Shown here one piece after another: positions 27,025-36,300 of a stretch of 64,000 nucleotides of DNA. The notes beneath the pieces are model-generated. The model saw only the letters and a program-made list of their open reading frames with translations. It did no database searches and was not told where the DNA came from. The translations under genes were made by a program, and so were the position numbers. The DNA comes from Tenggerimyces flavus (GTDB lineage: Bacteria > Actinomycetota > Actinomycetes > Propionibacteriales > Actinopolymorphaceae). Each line of letters starts with the position of its first letter. Position 1 is the stretch's first letter. The stretch covers positions 4,960,001-5,024,000 of the forward strand of contig NZ_JAFBCM010000001.1 in the NCBI RefSeq assembly GCF_016907715.1, read 5' to 3'.

Positions 27025-27777
27025 TCAGGACGTACTGAACGTGTCCGGGCTCGCGGAGAACAGCCGGTCCAGGTGGTAGTCGACGACCCGACGGACCGCT
27101 GCCACCGATCGCCGTTCGTAGAGGATGTCCAGGCCGATGCCGGAGATGCCGGACACGAGGAGGTCAGCCTCGTGCTGAGCCACGTTGCCGTCAAGGCCGC
27201 CTTGCGTCAGGATCGCCGCCACGAGCTCCTCGAGTGGATGCTCGTCGCTCAGGAACACCGCCGCGAGCGCCGGGTCGGTGAGGCTGCGGGCGAAGTACGC
27301 GGCGTACACGAGCTGGTTGCGGCGTCGTTCGTCGTCCAGCGGCAGGAACTCGTCGAAGATCACCTCGAGCAGCTCACGTGGCGGCAGCGGTGCCTGCTGC
27401 GCGGCGATCCGGCGTAGCGTACGGGCCTCGTTGTCCGCATTGAGCATCCGGAGCGCCGTGACGAGCAGCGCGTGCTTGTTCGCGAAGTAGTACTGCACCA
27501 CTCGTAGGGAAACCCCGGCCTCGCCGGCGATCTAGCGCATGCTCGCCGCGTCGAGTCCGCGCGTCGACGCCATGCGCCAGACCGCCTCGACGATCTGCCG
27601 GCGCCGCTTCGCCTGCGCGGTCGGCGGCTCCGGCGGCTCGGGCTCGGGCGGTTGCCGGCGCCGCCGGTACGCCCGGGCTTGGCAACTCCGCGAGCAGTAC
27701 ACCGCCGGTCGCCCGCGGGAGGACGCCGGGAGCTCGTCGCCACCCTGGTCGTGCTCGGCGTCCTCGACGTGCTGCAC
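27025..27777 (-). pseudogene. TetR-family regulator interrupted by an in-frame TAG
   Basis: The frame encodes an N-terminal cysteine segment (GRPAVYCSRSCQARAYRRR), a TetR helix-turn-helix start (RRRQIVEAVWRMASTRGLDA), then ASMR-TAG-IAGEAGVSLRVVQYYF and the ligand domain. The TAG lies at 27532-27534, where homologues have a sense codon, often Glu (GAG to TAG is one substitution). No other damage is evident, so the mutation is recent. Reinitiation downstream would give a protein without the DNA-binding helix. The ligand domain runs to 27025. Confidence 0.8.
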
Positions 27778-27797
27778 AAGCGCGTTCTCGCAAGGGT

Positions 27798-28439
27798 CTA
27801 GCTGGCGTCGTGCACGAGGATCGCGGCCTGGACGCGGTTCGTCAGGTTGAGCTTCGCGAGCGACCGGCTCACATGAGCCTTCACGGTCGCCTCGCTCATC
27901 GTCAGCTCGCGCCCGATCTCGGCGTTCGACAGCCCGCGGGCGACCGCGCGGATCACCTCGTACTCCCGTTCGGTCAGCTCCGCCAGCCGCTTCCGGGCCA
28001 CGTCGGCCCGGGCCGGCTCGCGCAGGGCGAACGACGAGATCAGCCGCCGCGTCACGGTCGGCGCGAGCATCGCGTTCCCCGCGTACACGGTCCGCACGGC
28101 GTCCGCGAGGTCCTTCGGCGGCGTGTCCTTGAGCAGGAAGCCCACCGCCCCGGCCCGCAGCGCCTCGTGCACGTACTCGTCCAGGTCGAACGTCGTCAGC
28201 ATGATCACCTTCGGCGGCGACTCCGACGACCGCAGCTCCGCGGCGGCGGCCAGGCCGTCCATCCCCGGCATGCGGACGTCCATCAGCACCACGTCCGGCC
28301 GATGCCGTGCGACCGCCGCGATCCCGTCCGCGCCGTCCTTCGCCTCGGCGACCACCACGATGTCGCCGGTCGCCTCCAGGATCATCCGCAGCCCCGATCG
28401 GACCAGCGACTCGTCGTCGACGACCAGCACGCGGATCAT
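27798..28439 (-). CDS. NarL/LuxR-family two-component response regulator
   Basis: A 213-residue protein. The receiver domain begins MIRVLVVDDESLVRSGLRMI, with the phospho-acceptor Asp in VLMDVRMPGMDG at about residue 53 and Lys in FLLKDTPP. The LuxR helix-turn-helix is at about 150-210 (LTEREYEVIRAVARGLSNAE, SEATVKAHVSR). Its ATG overlaps the kinase stop by 4 bp, so the pair is coupled. The target is unknown; the neighbouring divergent DedA gene is a candidate. Confidence 0.9.
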   Translation of the reverse strand: MIRVLVVDDESLVRSGLRMILEATGDIVVVAEAKDGADGIAAVARHRPDVVLMDVRMPGMDGLAAAAELRSSESPPKVIMLTTFDLDEYVHEALRAGAVGFLLKDTPPKDLADAVRTVYAGNAMLAPTVTRRLISSFALREPARADVARKRLAELTEREYEVIRAVARGLSNAEIGRELTMSEATVKAHVSRSLAKLNLTNRVQAAILVHDAS

Positions 28440-29656
28440 GCGGGATCTCCTACCGGTTGGTCGGCGGCCACGGCAGCTGGGAGCGTCGCGCGGACGACGA
28501 ACCCACCGTCGGCTCGGGGCTCCGACGACAGCGTTCCGCCGACGAGATGAACGCGTTCGGCCAACCCCACAAGGCCAAAGCCGCTCGCCGGCATCGGCGT
28601 CGCCCCGCCGGTCGACGCTTCGTTCTCGACGACGACCTCGAGCTGTTCGGGCCTGTACGTCAGCAGCACCGATGCGCGCACCGCGCCGGCGTGCTTGTGT
28701 ACGTTGGTGAGTGCCTCCTGGATCACCCGGTACGCGGTTCGTTCGACGGTCACCGGCAAGGCCCGTACGTCGCCGACCTCCGTACGGCGCACGTCGATGC
28801 CGACCGCACGGGACTGCTCCAGCAGCCGGTCGAGGTCGTCAAGCACGGGTTGCGGGGCGAGCGTCTTGTCCGCGATCGGGTCCTGGGAGCGCAGCACGCC
28901 CAACACCGTACGCAGATCCGCGAGTGCCTCGCGCCCGGTCGTGCGGATGAGGTCGGCTGTCTCCGCGGTCTGTGGATCCTTCGCACTCACCTCGAGCGCG
29001 CCGGCGTGCAGCACGATCAGCGACACGCGATGCGCGACGACGTCGTGCATCTCGCGGGCGATGCGGCCCCGTTCCTCGGTCCGCGCCCGGTCCGAACGGG
29101 CGGCCTGCTCGCGCTCGGCTCGTTCGGCCCGTTCGCGGAGCGACAGCAGGAGCTGGCGGCGGGCGTTCACCCAGAGGCCGACGACGAGCGGCAGCCCGAC
29201 GTAGACGAGCAGCGCGATGACCGCGTTCGGGAGGTAGGCCATGTACTCGCGGTAGCCGCCGATCGCGAAGCTCACCACCGCGGCGATCGCCGACGCCACG
29301 CCGGTCGCTGCGACGTAGAGGCCGAGCTCGAGGCGGCGGCGGAACGTGGACCCGACGTAGTACGACGCGATGGCCATGGCGGGCCAGAGCAGGAAGACGA
29401 TCCAACCGAGCGCGGCGACGACGAACAGCGGCCAGAGCCGGCGACGCGCGAACAGCACAGGCACGCCGCACACGATCCCGATCAGGCCACTCACCACGGC
29501 GTGCAGCTCGATGCCCTGGTCACTCATGTTCTCCAGCAACCCGACCGAGGCGAGCACGACCGCGCCCGCGGCGATGACCGGGGCGGCGCGGTCGAACCAG
29601 CGGTTCGTCCACTCCAGTACGCGACCACCGACGGGCGGCGCGCTCTGCAGGTCCAT
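28436..29656 (-). CDS. two-component sensor histidine kinase (HisKA_3 type)
   Basis: A 406-residue kinase with about five N-terminal membrane helices (for example VIAAGAVVLASVGLLENM, VIALLVYVGLPLVVGLWV), a DHp domain with phospho-acceptor His in ARTEERGRIAREMHDVVAH at about residue 207, and a C-terminal ATPase domain (ALTNVHKHAGAV, ASGFGLVGLAERV). No extracellular sensor domain is evident, so it may sense membrane stress. The start at 29656 fits the first helix. Coupled to the response regulator. Confidence 0.88.
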   Translation of the reverse strand: MDLQSAPPVGGRVLEWTNRWFDRAAPVIAAGAVVLASVGLLENMSDQGIELHAVVSGLIGIVCGVPVLFARRRLWPLFVVAALGWIVFLLWPAMAIASYYVGSTFRRRLELGLYVAATGVASAIAAVVSFAIGGYREYMAYLPNAVIALLVYVGLPLVVGLWVNARRQLLLSLRERAERAEREQAARSDRARTEERGRIAREMHDVVAHRVSLIVLHAGALEVSAKDPQTAETADLIRTTGREALADLRTVLGVLRSQDPIADKTLAPQPVLDDLDRLLEQSRAVGIDVRRTEVGDVRALPVTVERTAYRVIQEALTNVHKHAGAVRASVLLTYRPEQLEVVVENEASTGGATPMPASGFGLVGLAERVHLVGGTLSSEPRADGGFVVRATLPAAVAADQPVGDPA

Positions 29657-29785
29657 GCCGCGAGCGTAAGTGGGGACTCCCCTGATGTGCCAACTCGAAG
29701 GTTCAGGGTCGTTTGCAACTAAAGTTTCAGCTCGCGGAGACGTTAGGGCGACGTCAGCTCTGCTCTCGAGCGGAACGCTGAGGGC

Positions 29786-30448
29786 ATGACCGACGCCATC
29801 CTCGCCTTCGTGCACGACGCCATGGCCTCGCCGTGGATCTACGCCGTGATCCTCGGGCTCGCGCTGCTCGACGCGTTCTTTCCCGTGGTGCCGAGCGAGA
29901 CCGTGGTCGTGACCGCCGGCGTGTTCGCGGCGTCCTCGGGCGAGCCGATGCTGTGGCTGGTCGTTCTGGCGGCGGCCGCGGGGGCGTTCCTCGGTGACCA
30001 CATCTCGTACTGGATCGGCCGGTCGGCGGGGCATCGGCTGCTGAGCCGGTTCAAGCCGGGGACGAAACGGCGAGCTGTGTACGATTGGGCGACCACCGCC
30101 TTGGAGGAACGCGGGGGACTGGTGCTCGTCGTGGCGCGGTACATCCCGGGCGGGCGGACGGCCGTGACGCTGACGATGGGCTCGACGGCGTACCCGGTGC
30201 GGCGGTTCGCGTTCTTCGACGCGATCGCGGCGGTGTCGTGGGGGTTGTACGGGGCGTTGATCGGCTACGTGGGCGGGATGGCGTTCGAGAACGACCCGAT
30301 CAAGGGGGTAATCCTCGGGGTCGGCCTCGCAGTGGGCGTGACCGTGGTGGTCGAGGTGGTGCGGCACGTGCTGAAGAAGCGGAAGGCCCGCGTTCCTGTG
30401 GCGCCGGAGGCCGAGGCTGTGCCGGAGCCGGCGGGGACTCAGCGGTAG
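29786..30448 (+). CDS. DedA/SNARE-associated family membrane protein
   Basis: A 220-residue polytopic membrane protein. The hallmark segments ALLDAFFPVVPSETVVVTAG, AFLGDHISYWIGRSAG and VARYIPGGRTAVTLTMGSTA match DedA proteins, which help undecaprenyl-phosphate or lipid flipping across the membrane (reported for DedA members). The tail is basic then Pro/Ala/Glu-rich. It is divergently transcribed from the sensor kinase operon. Confidence 0.87.
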   Translation: MTDAILAFVHDAMASPWIYAVILGLALLDAFFPVVPSETVVVTAGVFAASSGEPMLWLVVLAAAAGAFLGDHISYWIGRSAGHRLLSRFKPGTKRRAVYDWATTALEERGGLVLVVARYIPGGRTAVTLTMGSTAYPVRRFAFFDAIAAVSWGLYGALIGYVGGMAFENDPIKGVILGVGLAVGVTVVVEVVRHVLKKRKARVPVAPEAEAVPEPAGTQR

Positions 30449-30555
30449 CGGACCCGCAGCAGCCGTTGCCTGCGCTGCCTCGTGCTCGTGCGTTCCTCGA
30501 GCGCCTCCTCGACGATCTCGGCTTGTAGTTGCTTGACGTACTCGCTGGCGGACAT
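30439..30555 (-). CDS. possible 38-residue small protein
   Basis: A short frame encodes MSASEYVKQLQAEIVEEA followed by a strongly basic tail ending RQRLLRVRYR. A GGAG motif lies 7 nt before its ATG, and third positions are GC-rich. It overlaps the last 10 bp of the DedA gene and sits opposite the hydrolase gene's promoter. It might be a real small protein or chance; no homologue is recognised. Confidence 0.3.
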   Translation of the reverse strand: MSASEYVKQLQAEIVEEALEERTSTRQRRQRLLRVRYR

Positions 30556-30624
30556 CTCGGGCTCCGTTCTGGTCGTCGTAGGTGGTAGACCTGTCGAGGC
30601 AGCAGAACTCATCGGTGGTGGTTG

Positions 30625-31260
30625 GTGTCGACGTACGTCCTCGTGCACGGTGCCTCGCACGGCGCCTGGTGCTGGTCCCTCGTCTCACCGTTCCTGGAGG
30701 CGCGCGGGCACGCGGTGGTGACGATGGACCTGCCGATCGAGGACCCGTCGGCGGGTCGCACGGAGTACGCGGCGGCGGTGGTCGCGGCGGTCGGCTCCCG
30801 GTCGGACGTGGTGCTCGTGGTGCACTCGCTGGGGGTCGTGGTGGTCCCGGAGGTGTGCGCGCGGGTGCCGGTCTCGTCGGTTGTCCTGCTCGCCGCGATG
30901 GTGATGGCTCCTGGTCAGACGGGGTTCGAACTGCTCGCCGAGGCTGCTGCCGAACGGGAGGACGCGGGGGACGAGGTGGACTACTTCTACGAGGACGTCC
31001 CCGCCGACCTTGCCGCCGCTGCTCGCGCCCGCTGGCGGAACCAGACGGCGCGAGCGCTGCAGGAACCCTGGCCAGCTCATGCCTGGCCCGCGGTCCGGAC
31101 CAGCTACCTCCTCTGCCGCGACGACCGCCTGTTGCCAGCACCGTGGGTCCGCCGGGTGGTGGCCGAGCGCCTCGGTCTCGTGCCCGAGGAGCTGGACGGC
31201 AGCCACTCGCCGTTCCTCAGCCGGCCCGAGGCACTGGTCGAGCGGCTCGAACGCCTCTAA
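30625..31260 (+). CDS. alpha/beta hydrolase
   Basis: A protein of about 211 residues starting STYVLVHGASHGAW, the oxyanion-side HG motif of alpha/beta hydrolases. The nucleophile-elbow position reads LVVHSLGVVVVPEV (HSLG, so Ser is present), and the C-terminus has LDGSHSPFLSRP for the catalytic His. Homologues include methyl-esterase-like small hydrolases of the MenH/salicylate-binding type. The start may be TTG 30622 or GTG 30625. Substrate unknown. Confidence 0.75.
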   Translation: MSTYVLVHGASHGAWCWSLVSPFLEARGHAVVTMDLPIEDPSAGRTEYAAAVVAAVGSRSDVVLVVHSLGVVVVPEVCARVPVSSVVLLAAMVMAPGQTGFELLAEAAAEREDAGDEVDYFYEDVPADLAAAARARWRNQTARALQEPWPAHAWPAVRTSYLLCRDDRLLPAPWVRRVVAERLGLVPEELDGSHSPFLSRPEALVERLERL

Positions 31261-31354
31261 CTGCCGGTTTACGTTCCTGGTGCGTATCCCCGGCATCTGT
31301 TTGGATGGTCGCCGACCCATCCGAGAAATGGATCACCTAGACGGGGGAGCGGCA

Positions 31355-32542
31355 ATGCAACGTGCCTGGAAGCGGGCTGTGCTGGGAACCACGGTGGCGA
31401 TCGCCGCCCTGATGGCACCCATGGTCGCCACCTCCTCGGCCGCGCCAGCGGCTACCACCGCGGTGGCGTACACGCCGAAGGCCGGCCCGATCGGCCAGCA
31501 CCCCACCGCCACCGGGGCGCAGTCGAGCCCGATCCGCCGCGCCATCCTCGACAACATCGCTAACACCCCGCGTTCGCAGACGATTCGCGTGGTGACCTGG
31601 AACCTCGACGACCAGGGGATCACCGCCGCGCTGATCAGGGCGCACCAGCGTGGGGTGCATGTGCAGGTTCTGGTGTGGGACCGCAACTGCAGCAGCGCGA
31701 CGGCCGCTCTGCGTAGGGCTGTGGGGGCCGCTGGTGACGCGAGCTTCTTCAAGTGCATCAAGCACTCCGCCCGGGGGCCGGAGGGTAAGGGTCAGCTGCA
31801 CCAGAAGTCGTTCACGTTCTCCCGGACGGGTACCGCGAACCACGTTTCGGTCGTCACGTCGTACAACCCGACGGATCACGCGAACAAGAACCAGTACAAC
31901 GTCGCTTTCCAGTTCGTGAGCAACCAGACCATGCACGACGACCTGAAGGCGCTGTTCCAACAGCAGCAGGCCGATCGCCCCCGCCCGGCCCGGTGCCAGA
32001 CCGCCGCGCCCAACGACGGCAGGCTCTTCCAGCACTTCTTCACCAACTTCGGCGTGATGGCGTACCCGCTGGACTGCATCGCCGAGGACCCCCTGCTCAC
32101 CCGGCTGCGGACGATCCCGAACCCCGGCCAGTCCGTGATCCGGGTGGCAACCTCGGGCTTCACCAACGAGCGGGCCCGGCGGATCGCGGAGGAACTCGTG
32201 CGGCTGCGTCGGGCTGGCGCCTCGGTGAAGGTCATGCACACCGCCGGTGCGGGACCAGTCGTTCGGGGCATCCTCGACCGCGGCGGGGTCTCGCGGCTGG
32301 ACACCCAAACCTGCGGCGGCGCGCCGGCGAACGACGTCAGCTTCAACCACTCGAAGATGCTGCTGGTGAGCCTCGTGTCGGGTGGGACACGGGGTTATCG
32401 CAGCTGGCTGGGGTCGGACAACATGGCCGACAGCTCGATCCACTCCGACGAGCTGATGGTCCAGGTCACCCAACCGGCGCACTACCAGGCGCTCACGGAG
32501 TTCTTCGAGTTCACCTGGAAGCGCGAAGCCGCCCAGTGCTGA
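31355..32542 (+). CDS. secreted phospholipase D-like protein with degenerate HKD motifs
   Basis: A 395-residue exported protein with a signal peptide (MQRAWKRAVLGTTVAIAALM, cleavage near SSAAPA). Two PLD half-domains are visible: HQKSFTFSRTG with SYN downstream, and HSKMLLVSL followed by WLGSDN. The usual Asp of H-x-K-x4-D is missing from both, so catalysis is doubtful or uses another residue. Start at 31355 follows GGGGGAGC. An R4 hairpin begins 32 bp after the stop. Confidence 0.75.
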   Translation: MQRAWKRAVLGTTVAIAALMAPMVATSSAAPAATTAVAYTPKAGPIGQHPTATGAQSSPIRRAILDNIANTPRSQTIRVVTWNLDDQGITAALIRAHQRGVHVQVLVWDRNCSSATAALRRAVGAAGDASFFKCIKHSARGPEGKGQLHQKSFTFSRTGTANHVSVVTSYNPTDHANKNQYNVAFQFVSNQTMHDDLKALFQQQQADRPRPARCQTAAPNDGRLFQHFFTNFGVMAYPLDCIAEDPLLTRLRTIPNPGQSVIRVATSGFTNERARRIAEELVRLRRAGASVKVMHTAGAGPVVRGILDRGGVSRLDTQTCGGAPANDVSFNHSKMLLVSLVSGGTRGYRSWLGSDNMADSSIHSDELMVQVTQPAHYQALTEFFEFTWKREAAQC

Positions 32543-32573
32543 GCCGCCTCTGGCTCCGCTGTCGATCTGGCGC

Positions 32574-32621
32574 ACTTGTTGGACGGATCTCGGGCTAGAA
32601 GCCGAGATCCGTCCAACAAGT
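32574..32621. repeat. R4 hairpin, 20-8-20 perfect palindrome (copy 1)
   Basis: Perfect 20-bp arms (ACTTGTTGGACGGATCTCGG and its complement) enclose an 8-nt loop GCTAGAAG. A second copy with the same geometry at 62115-62162 differs at two paired positions, each compensated. It lies between the PLD-like gene and the SnoaL-like gene and may act as a terminator, but no T-tract follows. Confidence 0.85.
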
Positions 32622-32679
32622 CGCGAGTCTCCGCATGCCGGTTGCTAAGCGGGGACTGTCCCCGATAAGCTCTGTGGCC

Positions 32680-33081
32680 ATGTCTGACCTGGTCGAGGAC
32701 CGACTCGCGATCATCGAGCTGATCAACCTGCACGGCCATCTGTTCGACAACGGGGAGCTCGAGCGGTTGGACGAGCTCTTCACCGACGACGTCCGCTACG
32801 ACGTCACCCACCTCGGCGGCGGCGTCCTCGTAGGCATCGAGGCCATCCGCGCGGCGGCCACGCAGCTCGGCGACGCCAATCCCGTCGCCCATCACGTCAC
32901 CAACGTCGTCGTCACCGACCAAACCACCGACACCGCCCACGTCAGGTCCAAAGGCCTCGCCGTCATGACCAACGGCACCACGGCCAGTGCCACCTACGAG
33001 GACCATGTCGTCCGTACAGAAGCAGGCTGGCGCCTCGCCCACCGCACCGTCAGACCACGCACCAAGCCGCTCCACCCCTAG
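32680..33081 (+). CDS. SnoaL/NTF2-like small protein
   Basis: A 133-residue alpha+beta barrel protein (AIIELINLHGHLFDNGELER, LFTDDVRYDVTHLG, EAGWRLAHRTVRPR). Such folds serve as polyketide cyclases, dehydratases or ligand-binding proteins; the pocket cannot be assigned. The ATG at 32680 is preferred to 32635 because MSDLVEDRLAI is the usual N-terminus. A hairpin begins 4 bp after the stop. Confidence 0.75.
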   Translation: MSDLVEDRLAIIELINLHGHLFDNGELERLDELFTDDVRYDVTHLGGGVLVGIEAIRAAATQLGDANPVAHHVTNVVVTDQTTDTAHVRSKGLAVMTNGTTASATYEDHVVRTEAGWRLAHRTVRPRTKPLHP

Positions 33082-33084
33082 CCG

Positions 33085-33116
33085 GGCCAATGATCATGTA
33101 AACCTGATCATTGGCC
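33085..33116. terminator. perfect 12-bp hairpin after the SnoaL-like gene
   Basis: GGCCAATGATCA-TGTAAACC-TGATCATTGGCC: perfect 12-bp arms with an 8-nt loop, starting 4 bp after the stop codon. Position argues for a transcription terminator. Its 8-nt loop and perfect arms resemble R4 in geometry, but the sequence is unrelated. The remaining 205 bp before the next gene contain no other feature seen. Confidence 0.6.
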
Positions 33117-33321
33117 GCTTTACGTGGGGTGGACGCCAGGTAGAGGGGCCACTGGCCGGGTACGGCGGCCACGACGCAGCGCGATGGCCGCGTCAGGCGA
33201 GAGTTGAGAGACACGGCCTGGCCCACTGGTCTAGCCCGATTCCTGCCATCGCCTTGTCCTCCCGCGCCCCCAACCCCGTCAATGAGAGCGCCATGCCGGC
33301 GTACGGGAGGGTGAGGCCACC

Positions 33322-36300
33322 ATGCGACTACGACGACTGCGGAGACCACCGGCCATCGCGGCCACGCTCGCACTGCTCGCGACGTTCCTGTTGATCTCCA
33401 GCGCATCAGCCCCGGCGGCGCCCGCGGCGGCGCGCGTCACGAGTGTCTGGACGGCGTCGTCGTACGAGAACGTCTTCAAGGACACGCTCCCCACGCCAGA
33501 CGCCAGCTCAGCCATCAACCTCACAGCCGCGAGGAACGAGTACGAGGCCGCGCAGATCGTGCTCAGAAAAGACCAGCGGTTCACGATCGACAAGGTCGCG
33601 CTCACCAACCTCACCAGCGGCGCCAACACCATCAGCGCCGCCAACCTCACGGCCCAGTTCGTCGAGTACGAGCACCTCAAGGCCAACTCCACCTTCGGCC
33701 AGCGCGACCCCGTCAAGGACCTCGTCCGGAAGGCCCCCGGCGACTTCCCCGACGCGCTCTCCAACGAGCAAACCATCGAGGTCCCGGCACGCACCACCCA
33801 GCCGATCTGGATCCGCGCGTACGTCCCCAAGGACACCAAGCCCGGCATCTACACAGGCACCGCAACAGTCCAGACCAGCCAGGGCAACCACCCAGTGCCC
33901 ATCAAGCTCGACGTCCAGAACGTCACCATCCCCGACGCCAAGGACAGCACGTTCACCACGAACTTCTGGCAGATCCTCTACGGCGCACTCTCCTGGGACG
34001 AAGGCGCCGGCGACACGCTGGAGCTCTTCTACGAGCATGAGCGGCTCAGCCCGGAGTGGTGGGAGCTGATCACCAACATCGCCAAGAACAACAAGCAACA
34101 TCGCCTGAACACCGTTCCCCTGAACGTCGTCCAGCTTCTCATCGGCGGCGGCACCACGATGAACGAAGACGGCAAGTACGCGTTCGACTGGACGCTGTTC
34201 GACAAGCTCGCTCAGACGTTCATCGACCAGGGCGCCATCAAGCGGCTCGAAGGCTTCTGGATGCACGGCAAGGCCTACTACCGCGACTACTGGCAGATCG
34301 AGATCGTCGACAAGGACGCGAACGGTAAGTACGTCAGGGGATGGGAACGCGTCGAGTCCGCCAAGGCGAAGAACTTCGTGGACCAGTTCGTCCCCGCCCT
34401 CAAGACCCACCTGGAGCAGAAGGGCTGGGCCGACAAGTGGTGGATGCATGTCGGTGACGAGCCGAACGGTGCCGCTGACGTCGCGTCGTACAAGAAGGTC
34501 GCGAGCATGATCCGCGAGCACTGGACCGACGTCCGGCTGTCCGACGCGACGTTCAACCAGGGCTCGGTCGAGGAGCTCGAGCCGATCCAGTCGTTCCTCA
34601 TCCCGAACGAGTGGAACCTCGACGACCACCAGCAGTACTACAAGGACAAGATCAAAGCAGGCAAGGAAGTCTGGCTCTACAACTGCAACATCCCGACCAA
34701 GATGTACCTCAACCGCTTCATCGACCAGCCGGTCTACCACCAGCGCCTGACGATGTGGTACGCCTACTCGCTCGGCGTTACGGGCTACCTGCACTGGGCG
34801 TTGAACAACTGGCAGTACCCGATGGACCAGCAAGAAGTCCGAGGCGACGGCTGGATCACCAAGCCAGACAAGAAGAACAACACGATCAAGTCCACGATCA
34901 GGCTGGAGTCGCTGCGCGACGGACTCGAGGAACGCGAGCTGCTCGAGCAGGTAGGCAAGCTGCATCCCGACCTGGCCCAGGGGATCGTCGCCAACCTCGT
35001 GCAACGCGCCAACCGCTACTCCGGCGACACCGCCCTGATGGAACGGACCCGCGAACAGCTCGTCCGCGCCGCCGCCGGCAAGCCGGTCTTCGCGGAAGAC
35101 CTGGCCAGGACCAAGCCGACCACAGCCTCGTCCGAAGAAGGCCGCTTCGAGGCGAAGAACGCCGTCGACGGCAACCCGAGGACGAGCTGGCGCTCCGCCC
35201 GCGCGGACTCCGGAGCCCAATGGCTCCAGGTCGATCTCGGCAAGCAAACCCAGGTTGACGGGGTCAGGCTCGCCTGGGGCCCGACGTACGCCAAGGGCTA
35301 CCACATCCAGCTCTCCTACGACGGCACCACCTGGACCGACGCCTTCACCACGACCACCGGCAACGGTGGTGAGGACTTCGTCGGGCTCAATGCCAAAGCC
35401 CGCTTCATAAAACTCAAGGCGACTGCGAGCAGCGTGCCCACCGCGGGCTACACGCTCGCAGACCTGGAGGTCGGCGGCTACGCGCTCGACCGCGAGAACC
35501 TCGCCGCGGGCCGCCCGTACACCAAGTCCGACGCCCCGGCAGCCGACCACGGCGACAGCGGTGGACGGGAGTCGACCGACGGGATCCTCGCCGGGCACTA
35601 CAGCGACGCCCGCGGGTACGGCTATCACCTCAAGCCCGGCGACGACAAGACCGTGGACGTCACCGTCGACCTCGGCGCGGCGAAGCAGGTCGGCAACGTG
35701 AAGATCCACCGCTACGAGGACTACGAGCAGACCTACTCACCGGACAAGGTGCGCGTGTTCACCAGCAAGGACGGCACCACGTTCGTCCCGAAGGGCACCT
35801 TCGCGGCGGCCAACGGGCCGAACGGGCTGTGGTACGACGTGACGTTCCCCGACACGGCGGCGCGGTACGTCAAGGTGAGCTACCAGAAGAAGTACGCCGA
35901 CGGTGCGGACGCCCTGTTCCTCGACGAGATCGAGGCGTACGGACCGCGTACGGCCGGCCTGGTGAACTTCGCCGAGGGACGGCAGTACACGAAGTCCGCC
36001 GAGCCGGACGACCCATACTTCGCCGACGCCGGCATCCGCGAGTCGACCGACGGTGTGATCGCCGGTCCGTTCACCGACGAGTACGGTTACGCCTTCTACG
36101 CCGGCAACAACGAGACGCGCAACGTGTCGTTGACACTCGACCTCAAGGGTCTGAAGGCGCTCGACCTGGTGCAGCTGAAAGCGTACGACGACGGCTTCCA
36201 CCAGTACTCGCCGGACAGTGTCCGCGTCTACACGAAGGCCGACGGCGGCGACTTCGAGCTCCAAGGCGAGGCCGCGTGGCCGATCGGTTCGTGGTTCGAC

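Noticed and set aside
28436-31141. 901-residue kinase frame extending upstream over the DedA and hydrolase genes
   Set aside because: The part beyond 29656 is antisense to DedA and the hydrolase and has no kinase-related sequence.
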